A stretch of DNA of 35,972 nucleotides. It comes from UBA3775 sp964572955 (GTDB lineage: Bacteria; Bacillota; Clostridia; Lachnospirales; Lachnospiraceae). A program made the translations under genes and the position numbers. Numbering within the stretch: position 1 is the stretch's first letter; each line of letters begins with the position of its first letter. The stretch is taken from assembly GCA_964572955.1 (NCBI GenBank), contig CAZNGY010000016.1:1-35972 (forward strand), read 5' to 3'. Shown in pieces: positions 8,103-15,414 of the stretch. A model generated the notes under the pieces. That model was given only the letters and a program-made list of their open reading frames with translations. It was not told the DNA's origin and made no database searches.

Positions 8103-8795
8103 CTACTCATCACACAATTTATATCCCTGTCCCCACATCACCTTTATATACCTCGGATTAGCAGGATCTATTTCTATTTTCTCCCTGAGATGTCTGATAT
8201 GAACCGCCACAGTCCCCTCTGCTCCGATAGGGTCTCCGTTCCAAACTCTTTTATATATTTCCTTAGGTGAGAAAACCATTCCCGGTCTCTCCATTAAAAC
8301 CTTAAGTATTCCATACTCCGTAGGTGTAAGTACAATGTCACGCTCATCAACTGTAACTCTTTTCGAAATATCATTCAGACGAATGTCTCCAACAATAATT
8401 TCATCCGAATTTCCTTTTCCGCCTCCGAGTTTTGTATATCTTCTTATCTGGGATCTGACTCTTGCTATAAGTTCTATAGGATTGAAAGGCTTGGTAACGT
8501 AGTCATCCGCACCTATATTTAAACCGATTATCTTATCGACGTCCTGACTTTTTGCAGTCAAAAGTATTATCGGAATATTGCTTATCAGTCTGATTTCGTT
8601 GCAGGCAGTAAGTCCGTCCATCACCGGCATCATAATATCCAGTATTATAAGACTTATCTCACTGTGTGCCTTAACCATATCAAGTGCTTCTTTTCCATTA
8701 TATGCCTTTAATGTTTCGTATCCCTCTCCACTAAGGTATATTGAAACCGCATTTACAATATCTCTGTCATCATCACATACAAGTATAGTATTCAT
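8103..8795 (-). CDS. OmpR/PhoB-family response regulator
   Basis: A DNA-binding regulator controlled by the downstream kinase. The start is set at 8795, where the ATG follows GGGAG by 7 bases; the upstream ATGs have no convincing site. The product has 230 residues. The receiver domain has acidic pocket D8-D10, phospho-acceptor D53 in LDIMMPVMDG, T80 and K102 in TKPF. A winged-helix domain follows (about 130-230), ending with the VRGQGYK-type motif MWGQGYKLCD. Spacing to the kinase is 9 bases. TTAAA-type repeats upstream of its promoter suggest autoregulation. Confidence 0.95.
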   Translation of the reverse strand: MNTILVCDDDRDIVNAVSIYLSGEGYETLKAYNGKEALDMVKAHSEISLIILDIMMPVMDGLTACNEIRLISNIPIILLTAKSQDVDKIIGLNIGADDYVTKPFNPIELIARVRSQIRRYTKLGGGKGNSDEIIVGDIRLNDISKRVTVDERDIVLTPTEYGILKVLMERPGMVFSPKEIYKRVWNGDPIGAEGTVAVHIRHLREKIEIDPANPRYIKVMWGQGYKLCDE

Positions 8796-8850
8796 TTCTC
8801 GACTCCCGCTCATGTAAATAAGAATTCCGTGCAGAACCCCTGTCATTCTT

Positions 8851-8880
8851 AGTATATTGTATTATACATACAAAAAACAA
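8851..8880 (-). promoter_or_regulatory. Probable promoter of the response regulator/kinase operon
   Basis: TTGTTT (8880-8875) and TATACT (8856-8851) are spaced by 18 bases on the minus strand. A TATAAT at 8866-8861 is an alternative -10 box without a good -35 partner. The predicted start lies about 50 bases before the regulator ATG. Confidence 0.55.
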
Positions 8881-8889
8881 GATATTTTA

Positions 8890-8946
8890 TTTTAAGAATT
8901 GTTTAAGTACGTTTAAAAAATCATTTTACTATTATGAAACTTTTAA
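8890..8946 (-). promoter_or_regulatory. Phased TTAAA-type boxes, candidate response-regulator binding site
   Basis: On the minus strand TTAAAC (8916-8911), TTAAAC (8906-8901) and TTAAAA (8895-8890) follow one another at steps of 10 and 11 bases, and a further TTAAAA lies at 8946-8941. They end 10 bases before the -35 box. One-turn-spaced direct repeats just upstream of -35 are the usual layout for OmpR/PhoB-type activators, such as PhoP boxes in Bacillus. The AT-rich background makes TTAAA common, so this is a candidate only. Confidence 0.45.
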
Positions 8947-9042
8947 GACATTTTACCTAACCCTAATACCTATTATAATAATACCTCCACATGATTGGAT
9001 GAAAAGCAGCAATTACAGCTCTGAAAAAGTCCATTTTCCCAT

Positions 9043-9124
9043 AAAATAAAAATATACCGGTCTCCGTACAAAGCCCCTCTCAGAAAACTCTGCTGGTACT
9101 TTATCCTCTCCGGAAACCGGTATT
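9043..9124 (-). terminator. Terminator downstream of pheT
   Basis: On the minus strand ATACCGGTTTCCG pairs with CGGAGACCGGTAT across a long, partly structured loop, and the stem is followed by ATTTTTATTTT. It starts 10 bases after the pheT stop codon. The large loop makes it less classical than the others in this window. The rest of the 338-base interval to the response regulator holds the promoter and boxes listed separately. Confidence 0.65.
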
Positions 9125-9133
9125 GTATATTAA

Positions 9134-11569
9134 TTATGCTCTGAGTTCAATTCCAAGTTCAGCGAGTCCTTTAAGAATCTTGTTCATTGCAGGAACAACA
9201 TCCGCATCTCCAAGTGTTCTGTCCAGAGCCCTGAAACTGATGGAATATGCCATTGATTTGTAGCCTTCCTTAATCTGACTTCCTTCGTAAATATCAAAAA
9301 GTTCACAGCTTTCAAGAAGTTTTCCGGCATTCTTTATGATTACATCCTCAATTTCTCCGGCAAGAATATCTTTTTTAACCACCATACTGATATCTCTTGT
9401 TACGGCAGGGAACTTGGCAATTCCCGTATATTTAATGTTAAATGACGAAAGTGAAGTACAAACCGGCATATCAATTACGGCAATATAGCTTCTTCCCTGA
9501 ATCTTGTAATTGTCAGCAACCTGTGGATGAATCTCACCAAGATACCCCACAATCTTATCTGCGTATACAATTTCAGCCTGTCTTCCCGGATGAAGGAAGG
9601 TTTTTGAAGAAACTCTGTATCTTATTCTGTCAGTCATTCCTATTTCTTCAAGGAAATCTTCTGCCACCCCCTTCATGTCATAAAAATCACCACAATCATT
9701 AAAAGCAAGTGTATACTGCACTCTTTCATCCGGAAGTTCGGTGACCGGAACCGCCTTAGGAATATAAACTTTTGCAAGCTCATAAAGCTTTACATTTTTA
9801 TTCTTTCTGTTACAGTTTACTGCAAGACTTGACAAAATACCGTCCAGCGGAAGTGTTCTCATAACTGAGAAATCTTCTCCTAAAGGATTACTGATATTTA
9901 CCGTATTTCTAATTGTGTCATCAGCCGGAATAAGAAGTTTATCAAAAACTTTAGGGCTTTCAAAACTGAAACTCATTGCTTCAGAAAATCCGTTTCTTTC
10001 CGCCACATCTCTTGCAATTCCTTCAAGTGTAAGTTTATATGAAAGCTTTCCTGTAGTAGCTTCTCCTCTTGGAAGGGATGTAGGAATATTTACATATCCA
10101 TAAAATCTTGCAACTTCCTCATCAAGGTCTGCCTGGCTTAATACATCCTGACGCCATGTAGGTACTATAACTTCATCCATTGAATAATCATAATCAAGGT
10201 CAACCATCTTAAAATATGAAATCATATCTTCTTTTGATATGTCCGTTCCCAGAACACGATTTGTTCTGTCCGCATCAAAGCTCACTCTCCATGGTTCTTT
10301 TTTCTCCGGATAAACATCCACACATCCGCCGACAACTTCACCTGCTCCAAGTTCTTCAATAAGCTGACATGCCCTGTTTATTGCTTCCATCGCAGTATTA
10401 GGATCAAGTCCCTTTTCAAACTTTGCCTGAGCATCTGTTCTCATACCAAGACGTTTTCCGGAAAGACGTATATTGGTACCATCAAAACATGCAGCCTCAA
10501 ATAAAACTGTCTTAACATCGTCAGTAATCATTGAATTTTCCCCACCCATGATTCCGGCAATGCCTACAGATTTCTCTGCATCAGAAATCATCAGCATGTT
10601 TGAATCCATTTTATGTTCAATTCCATCAAGAGTCTTAAAAACCTCTCCTTCACAAGCTCTTCTTACAATAATTTTATTTCCTGAAATTGTATCAAGATCA
10701 TAAGCATGCATCGGCTGACCGTATTCTTCCATTACATAATTTGTAATATCAACAAGGTTGTTAATCGGTCTGATTCCGTTTGCTGCAAGCCTTCTCTGCA
10801 TCCACATAGGTGAAGGGGCTATTTTAATATTCTTTATCACTCTGCCTATATATCTTTTACAGAGTTCAGGTGCTTTTATCTCAACAGAAATATAATCTGA
10901 TGCATTTTCAGAGTTTCCTGTTTCTTTTACTACCGGAGGCATAAAAGGCTTTCTGAAAGTTGCAGCAGCTTCTCTTGCAATTCCGATAACAGAATAGCAG
11001 TCTACCCTGTTATTTGTTATTTCATATTCAAACACAACATCATCAAGCATCAATGCATGAATTGCAGAACTTCCAATCTTTATTCCGTCATACTCACTGT
11101 TGTCTGAAAAAATGTAAATACCGCTTTCCGGCGCATCAGGATACATTTCCCTTGTAGAACCCAGTTCCTCTATTGAGCACATCATTCCGTTGCTTTCAAT
11201 TCCGCGGAGTTTACCTTTCTTTATCTTTATTCCGCCTTCTGTCTTACTTCCGTCATGTCCGCCTGCAACACGTCCGCCATCAAGAACAACCGGAACAATA
11301 TCACCCTCTTTTATGTTTGAGGCACCCGTAACAATCTGAATTTCCCTGCCTTCTTCATCTATCTGAACCTGACAGATTACAAGTTTGTCAGCATCCGGAT
11401 GTTTCTCTATTTTGTTGATTTTTCCAACAATTATCTTATCAAGATCAGCATCAAGCCTTTCATAGCCTTCAACCTTTGTTCCTGAAAGAGTCATTTCATC
11501 TGTATATTCCTGTGCCGTGCATTCAAGCTCCGGTACATATGCTTTTATCCATGATAAAGATGTATTCAT
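9134..11569 (-). CDS. pheT: Phenylalanine-tRNA ligase beta subunit
   Basis: The beta subunit forms the (alpha-beta)2 phenylalanyl-tRNA synthetase, which charges tRNA-Phe in the cytosol. The 811-residue product has the full bacterial length and domain order: an N-terminal segment, an EMAP-like tRNA-binding domain (about 40-155, with IEKHPDADKLVICQV), the B3/B4 editing region (about 210-390), the B5 domain (about 405-480), a catalytic-like core and the C-terminal FDX-ACB anticodon-binding domain (about 715-811, starting at KYTGIAKFPAVTRDISMVV). AAAGGA lies about 10 bases before the ATG. It follows pheS by 29 bases and shares its T-box control. Confidence 0.98.
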   Translation of the reverse strand: MNTSLSWIKAYVPELECTAQEYTDEMTLSGTKVEGYERLDADLDKIIVGKINKIEKHPDADKLVICQVQIDEEGREIQIVTGASNIKEGDIVPVVLDGGRVAGGHDGSKTEGGIKIKKGKLRGIESNGMMCSIEELGSTREMYPDAPESGIYIFSDNSEYDGIKIGSSAIHALMLDDVVFEYEITNNRVDCYSVIGIAREAAATFRKPFMPPVVKETGNSENASDYISVEIKAPELCKRYIGRVIKNIKIAPSPMWMQRRLAANGIRPINNLVDITNYVMEEYGQPMHAYDLDTISGNKIIVRRACEGEVFKTLDGIEHKMDSNMLMISDAEKSVGIAGIMGGENSMITDDVKTVLFEAACFDGTNIRLSGKRLGMRTDAQAKFEKGLDPNTAMEAINRACQLIEELGAGEVVGGCVDVYPEKKEPWRVSFDADRTNRVLGTDISKEDMISYFKMVDLDYDYSMDEVIVPTWRQDVLSQADLDEEVARFYGYVNIPTSLPRGEATTGKLSYKLTLEGIARDVAERNGFSEAMSFSFESPKVFDKLLIPADDTIRNTVNISNPLGEDFSVMRTLPLDGILSSLAVNCNRKNKNVKLYELAKVYIPKAVPVTELPDERVQYTLAFNDCGDFYDMKGVAEDFLEEIGMTDRIRYRVSSKTFLHPGRQAEIVYADKIVGYLGEIHPQVADNYKIQGRSYIAVIDMPVCTSLSSFNIKYTGIAKFPAVTRDISMVVKKDILAGEIEDVIIKNAGKLLESCELFDIYEGSQIKEGYKSMAYSISFRALDRTLGDADVVPAMNKILKGLAELGIELRA

Positions 11570-11598
11570 TTTAGTGAATCCTTTCGATTAATTTAGGT

Positions 11599-12618
11599 CT
11601 AGAACTGCTTCAGAAAACGAATATCGTTTTCGTAAAGAAGTCTCATGTCATCAATTTCATACTTAAGGAGTGCAATTCTTTCAAGTCCCACGCCAAAAGC
11701 AAATCCGGTATATTCATCAGGATCTATGCCGCTCATCTTAAGTACCTTAGGATGAACCATTCCACATCCGAGAATTTCAATCCAACCGCTTCCTTTACAG
11801 AATCGGCATCCTTTTCCACCACACTTAAAACACGAAACGTCCACTTCCGCACTTGGCTCCGTAAATGGGAAATGATGTGGTCTGAACTTAACTTTTGTTT
11901 CCTCACCAAAAAGTTCCTTTGCGAACTCGGCAAGCGTACCTTTTAAATCAGCAAAAGTTATGTTTTTGTCAACTACAAGTCCTTCTATCTGATGGAAGCA
12001 TGGTGAATGTGTACCGTCAACCTCATCAGACCTGAATACTCTTCCCGGTGCAAGAATTCTGATCGGAGGTTTCTGTTTTTCCATAACTCTTACCTGACAT
12101 GGAGAAGTCTGGGTTCTTAAAAGAATATCTCCGTTTACATAGAATGTATCCTGTTCATCTTTTGCCGGATGATTTGCCGGTATGTTAAGTGCTTCGAAAT
12201 TGTAATAATCCAACTCAACTTCCGGTCCTTCTACAACTTCATATCCCATACCAACAAATATTTTTTCAACTTCTTCAAGTGCAAGGGTATTAGGATGTCT
12301 GTGTCCGACATTATGCTTCTTTGCAGGAAGTGTAACATCAATCACTTCGGATTTCAGCTTTTCCTCTCGAAGCTTAGCCGCAAATGAATTCTTCATTTCC
12401 TCAAGTTTTTCTTCAATGACACTCCTAGCTTCATTTACCATCTGACCAACTTTTGGTCTTTCTTCTGCCGAAACATCTTTCAATGACTTAAGTACTGATG
12501 TAAGTTCACCTTTTTTTCCAAGGAATTCCACTCTTATCTCATTAAGAGTATCAAGAGTATCAGCAGCTTCAAGTTTTTCTAAGGCCCTGGTTTTGATTGC
12601 TTCCAGTTTTTCTTTCAT
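11599..12618 (-). CDS. pheS: Phenylalanine-tRNA ligase alpha subunit
   Basis: The catalytic subunit of phenylalanyl-tRNA synthetase. I use the ATG at 12618, which has GGAGG 5 bases upstream and gives a 339-residue protein; the ATGs further upstream overlap the ribosome binding site. An N-terminal coiled-coil (about 1-85) binds tRNA. The class II core shows motif 2 (RVFRSDEVDGTHSPCFHQIEG) and motif 3 (GFAFGVGLERIALLKY) and the substrate loop HPxxxxQDTFYV, here as HPAKDEQDTFYV. A Cys-rich insert, CFKCGGKGCRFCKGSGW, near 255-275 could bind zinc. The gene is preceded by a T-box leader. Confidence 0.98.
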   Translation of the reverse strand: MKEKLEAIKTRALEKLEAADTLDTLNEIRVEFLGKKGELTSVLKSLKDVSAEERPKVGQMVNEARSVIEEKLEEMKNSFAAKLREEKLKSEVIDVTLPAKKHNVGHRHPNTLALEEVEKIFVGMGYEVVEGPEVELDYYNFEALNIPANHPAKDEQDTFYVNGDILLRTQTSPCQVRVMEKQKPPIRILAPGRVFRSDEVDGTHSPCFHQIEGLVVDKNITFADLKGTLAEFAKELFGEETKVKFRPHHFPFTEPSAEVDVSCFKCGGKGCRFCKGSGWIEILGCGMVHPKVLKMSGIDPDEYTGFAFGVGLERIALLKYEIDDMRLLYENDIRFLKQF

Positions 12619-12743
12619 ATTTTCCTCCATTATCATATCTTTTTACTTACTGTAGGTTCAGTCATCGGTTTTAAGTCAGACATACTGACAAAATCCCATT
12701 CCGATTCCCTGTTATCGGAATCATTTTTTCATTTGATTCCAAC

Positions 12744-12777
12744 AAAAAAACTCCATCCCACAAAAAATGGGACGGAG
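12744..12777 (-). terminator. T-box regulated terminator upstream of pheS
   Basis: On the minus strand CTCCGTCCCA pairs with TGGGATGGAG around a loop of U residues, followed by seven Ts. This is the intrinsic terminator of the T-box leader; its 5' arm can instead pair with the T-box sequence to form the antiterminator. Confidence 0.9.
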
Positions 12778-12994
12778 CATAATATGCTTCGCGGTACCAC
12801 CCAAATTCCTGTCATCATACAGGCTCTTCAAGTACAAGCTTAACGTGCTTTAATCGTCTGCCCTACTGCTCTTTCAGACAGCGGCTCCAGCGGGAAGGTA
12901 GGCATATATCTTAACCGAGCGGAACTTTCAGCCAGCGATTCCGCTTCTCTGACGGTATATATAAGCTTTATAAAAACGCTTTCTCAGCCAATTT
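12744..12994 (-). ncRNA. T-box riboswitch leader controlling pheST
   Basis: The leader reads tRNA-Phe charging and allows transcription of pheST when uncharged tRNA is bound. The hallmark T-box sequence GGGTGGTACCGCGAAGC lies at 12802-12786, directly before the terminator stem. Stem I features are visible: AGAG and the apical loop sequence GCTGGCTGAAAG (12936-12925) enclosed by the complementary arms GCGGAA and TTCCGC. A UUC triplet at 12896-12894 on the 3' side of stem I is a possible Phe specifier, but I could not verify its position by folding. The start and promoter lie just upstream (predicted start near 12994). Confidence 0.93.
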
Positions 12995-13000
12995 GAATTT

Positions 13001-13029
13001 ATAATATCAACTATGTCCCAAAAAGTCAA
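13001..13029 (-). promoter_or_regulatory. Promoter of the T-box-pheS-pheT operon
   Basis: TTGACT (13029-13024) and TATTAT (13006-13001) are separated by exactly 17 bases on the minus strand, one mismatch each from consensus. It is divergent from the plus-strand promoter at 13045-13073, with only 15 bases between the two -35 boxes. Confidence 0.8.
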
Positions 13030-13044
13030 CATAAAAAAACCGGA

Positions 13045-13073
13045 TTGCTCCTCATCATTAATTGTTATATAAT
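13045..13073 (+). promoter_or_regulatory. Promoter of the sugar isomerase / ThuA-like unit
   Basis: TTGCTC (13045-13050) and a perfect TATAAT (13068-13073) are separated by 17 bases on the plus strand. The transcript would have a leader of about 120 bases before the ATG at 13204. The leader contains a weak inverted repeat TCTGCTT / AAGCAGA and two copies of AATCGGTTA; no known riboswitch was recognised. Confidence 0.65.
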
Positions 13074-13203
13074 GCCTTTAATCGGTTACTTTTTAACCAT
13101 ACCTGACTTACAATAATCTGCTTTTTCCAAACCTTGAATCGGTTATAAGCAGACATATAATTCAGATTATCATCTTAACTTCCACACCGAAAGGATTTTT
13201 ATC

Positions 13204-14103
13204 ATGAATCAGCTAAACATATTTTATGATCATGTTTTAGAAGCAATCAGACAAAATCCCGGAATGTCCGCTGACAAAATTCTTAATCTTGTTCATTCCT
13301 ACGGATACTCCGGATTGGAATGCGATTATGACTGTCTCGCAGGTCATCCCGAATTAAAAGAATGTTTTGACAGACATAATCTTTCAGTTGTTTCCATTTA
13401 CTGTCGTTTTAATTTCCCTGATAAATCTCTTATCTCATCTCTCTCAAGAATACATGGATTAATTAAAACGGCAAAATTTTATGGTACCCATAATATACTC
13501 ATAATTCCGGGGTATACAAAATCACCCGTAACAGTAAATAATGAAAGTACTGACTTATTTACTGAGTTTGAATGTAAAGAAACAAAGAAAATGATTACGG
13601 CTCTTAAGTATATTGTAAAAGCTTCCAAGAATCAAAATATCAACATAACCCTTGAAGATTATGATGATGAATTTGCACCATACAGTACTGACAAGGGACT
13701 TTTGTTCTTTATAAAAAACGTACCCGGTCTTAAATTAACTTTTGATACCGGAAACTTTGCTTACAGTCTTATTGATGAATCAGCAGCGTTTGAGAAATTA
13801 AAATCACAAATTACTCACGCACACTTAAAAGACCGTTCATTTGATTCTTCAAGAGCCAACTCTCAGAATAATAACGGCAAACCTGATTTATCCGGTAAAA
13901 TCATGTATCCGTGCGAAGTCTGCGAAGGTACCATAAAAATCACCGAAATAATTAATGCCCTGCTTGATTCAGGATATACAGGTTCTTTCTCTGTTGAACA
14001 TTTTGGTGCCGTCAACCAGCTTGAATATATGGAAAAATCAGCAAAAGCCATTATAAATCTTTTAAAAAGCCATAAGGCAGAATGTGAGGAAACAATTGAT
14101 TAA
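13204..14103 (+). CDS. Sugar phosphate isomerase/epimerase, TIM-barrel (xylose isomerase-like) family
   Basis: A 299-residue AP-endonuclease-family-2-type TIM barrel. Members isomerise or epimerise sugars or cyclitols using a divalent metal. The likely metal ligands are present: E151 in ITLEDYD, D181 in TFDTGNF, H207 in HAHLKD and E265 in FSVEHFG. AAAGGA precedes the ATG by 8 bases. The stop codon overlaps the start of the ThuA-like gene by 8 bases, so the two were translated together. The pair resembles sugar or polyol catabolic gene sets, yet no transporter, kinase or dehydrogenase accompanies it, so the substrate cannot be named. It is one of only two plus-strand genes in the window. Confidence 0.88.
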   Translation: MNQLNIFYDHVLEAIRQNPGMSADKILNLVHSYGYSGLECDYDCLAGHPELKECFDRHNLSVVSIYCRFNFPDKSLISSLSRIHGLIKTAKFYGTHNILIIPGYTKSPVTVNNESTDLFTEFECKETKKMITALKYIVKASKNQNINITLEDYDDEFAPYSTDKGLLFFIKNVPGLKLTFDTGNFAYSLIDESAAFEKLKSQITHAHLKDRSFDSSRANSQNNNGKPDLSGKIMYPCEVCEGTIKITEIINALLDSGYTGSFSVEHFGAVNQLEYMEKSAKAIINLLKSHKAECEETID

Positions 14104-14811
14104 CATACTTATTTGGAATGAAAACATACATGAGTCAACCCAGAGTGAAATTGCTGAAATCTATCCCAAAGGAATTCACGGCTGTCTGAAAGACTTTCTT
14201 TCACTCAATGATGACTTCAACATAAAAACTTCTACTCTTTCAGATTACTGCCAGGGAATTACGGAAGAAATATTATCCGACACTGATGTACTCATCTGGT
14301 GGGGCATTGTGCTCACGACAAAGTTTCGGAAGAAACTGCTTCTCTTATTACCTCCCACGTTTTAAACGGAATGGGATTCATACCCTTACACTCATCTCAC
14401 CACAGCAAACCGTTTAAAAAATTAATGGGTACAAGCTGCAATTTAAAATGGAGACACGGAGACCGTGAAAGACTTTGGACTGTAAATCCTTCACATCCGA
14501 TTCTTGACGGAATCCCGGAACATTTCGAATTAGACATGGAAGAAATGTATGGAGAACCGTTTGATATTCCGACTCCGGATGAGACAGTTCTTCTGGGGTG
14601 GTTTTCAGGCGGAGAAGTTTTTCGCAGCGGTGTTGTCTTTAATCGTGGTGCAGGAAAAATATTCTATTTCCAACCCGGTCATGAAGAATATCCTGTATTC
14701 TATAATCCATTTATCCAGAAAATAATTATAAACGCAATCCGATATGTCGCACCTCACAATCGTGGATACAACGGTATCCAATGCGTGAATGCCAAATCTC
14801 TTGAAAAATAA
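14096..14811 (+). pseudogene. ThuA-like (trehalose utilisation) protein, broken by a one-base deletion
   Basis: The start is read as TTG at 14096, 6 bases after GAGG, giving MINILIWNENIHES as in ThuA proteins. The frame continues to DVLIWWG and then drifts into non-homologous residues ending at 14365. In the -1 frame, the sequence resumes exactly with HCAHDKVSEE, so that WWGHCAHD, the family signature, straddles a run of four Gs at 14301-14304 where five would keep the frame. The restored protein has about 238 residues, the usual ThuA length, with GFIPLHSSHHSKPF and FQPGHEEYPVF intact. ThuA folds like a class I glutamine amidotransferase and acts in sugar metabolism, though its reaction is uncertain. 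A real mutation or a sequencing error in the G run are both possible. Confidence 0.85.
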
Positions 14812-14815
14812 AAAT

Positions 14816-14868
14816 CCCGCAGGAATGGTTTGTCATTTTTTTCAGGCACACCCTGCGGGTTTTTTTTA
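14816..14868. terminator. Bidirectional terminator between the convergent units
   Basis: CCCGCAGG (14816-14823) pairs with CCTGCGGG (14852-14859), followed by eight Ts on the plus strand; on the minus strand the same stem is followed by ATTTTTATTTTT. It can end both the plus-strand isomerase/ThuA transcript and the minus-strand TRAP/VanZ transcript. Confidence 0.9.
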
Positions 14869-14911
14869 AGTTCTAATATTGCGGGTTTGTCCGTTTCAAA
14901 ATCGCACTTCA

Positions 14912-15397
14912 TTATTTGCTATTTTTTACTATTATGAAAATTACGGTAATGAGAAAACCTGTTAACATTCCTGAAGCATCTATCCAGACGTCACTTATCA
15001 CTCCGCATCTTCCCGGTATAAACAACTGAATTGTTTCATCAACCAAAGCCACCATTATACCAGGAAACATTACCAATGAAATCAGGTCTTTATTTTTTAC
15101 AAACTCACTTATTCCTTGATATGACTTTTTATTTTCTTTCCAAAGCCTGATACAAACATATCTTGCATGCAGAAGAATTCCAAGACACATAAATTCCGTA
15201 AAATGTCCCAATTTTCTTATTGAAATTCCTCCGGATGAATTCCCTTCATCCGGAAAAAATACAAGCATTTTACTAATTGTATTTTTGACAAAATCGCTTA
15301 TATTACCGGAGACACTTCCAGGCAACAATGAATTTCCCCAAATCACTGCAAGATTTATAAAAAGCAGAATTGTAAGTATTTTCACCTTTTTTTTCAA
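14912..15397 (-). CDS. VanZ-family membrane protein (second copy)
   Basis: The start is taken as TTG at 15397, 7 bases after AGAGG and 17 bases past the stop of the TRAP permease gene; an ATG at 15460 would lie inside that gene. The 161-residue protein has helices near 6-25, 63-82, 104-121 and 138-157. VanZ marks are RKLGHFTEF (61-69), DETIQLFIPGR (120-130) and SDVWIDASG (135-143). It is not closely similar to the VanZ-like protein at 5445-5891. Its position after a TRAP transporter operon is unusual and its role is unknown. Confidence 0.88.
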   Translation of the reverse strand: MKKKVKILTILLFINLAVIWGNSLLPGSVSGNISDFVKNTISKMLVFFPDEGNSSGGISIRKLGHFTEFMCLGILLHARYVCIRLWKENKKSYQGISEFVKNKDLISLVMFPGIMVALVDETIQLFIPGRCGVISDVWIDASGMLTGFLITVIFIIVKNSK

Positions 15398-15414
15398 ACC
15401 ATTACCTCTAAAAC

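Noticed and set aside
5445..8795. Vancomycin or teicoplanin resistance cluster (VanR/VanS/VanZ-like genes)
   Set aside because: No vanH, vanA/B ligase, vanX or vanY is present. VanZ-like and VanS-like proteins are common in Clostridia without resistance.
14297..14307. Programmed -1 ribosomal frameshift in the ThuA-like gene
   Set aside because: The codons TGG TGG GGC do not form an X XXY YYZ slippery site, and I saw no clear downstream pseudoknot. A deletion or sequencing error in the G run is simpler, though not proven.
14299..14811. Separate 170-residue gene starting at GTG 14299
   Set aside because: Its first residues complete the ThuA motif of the upstream frame and no ribosome binding site precedes the GTG. 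It is the second half of one frameshifted gene.
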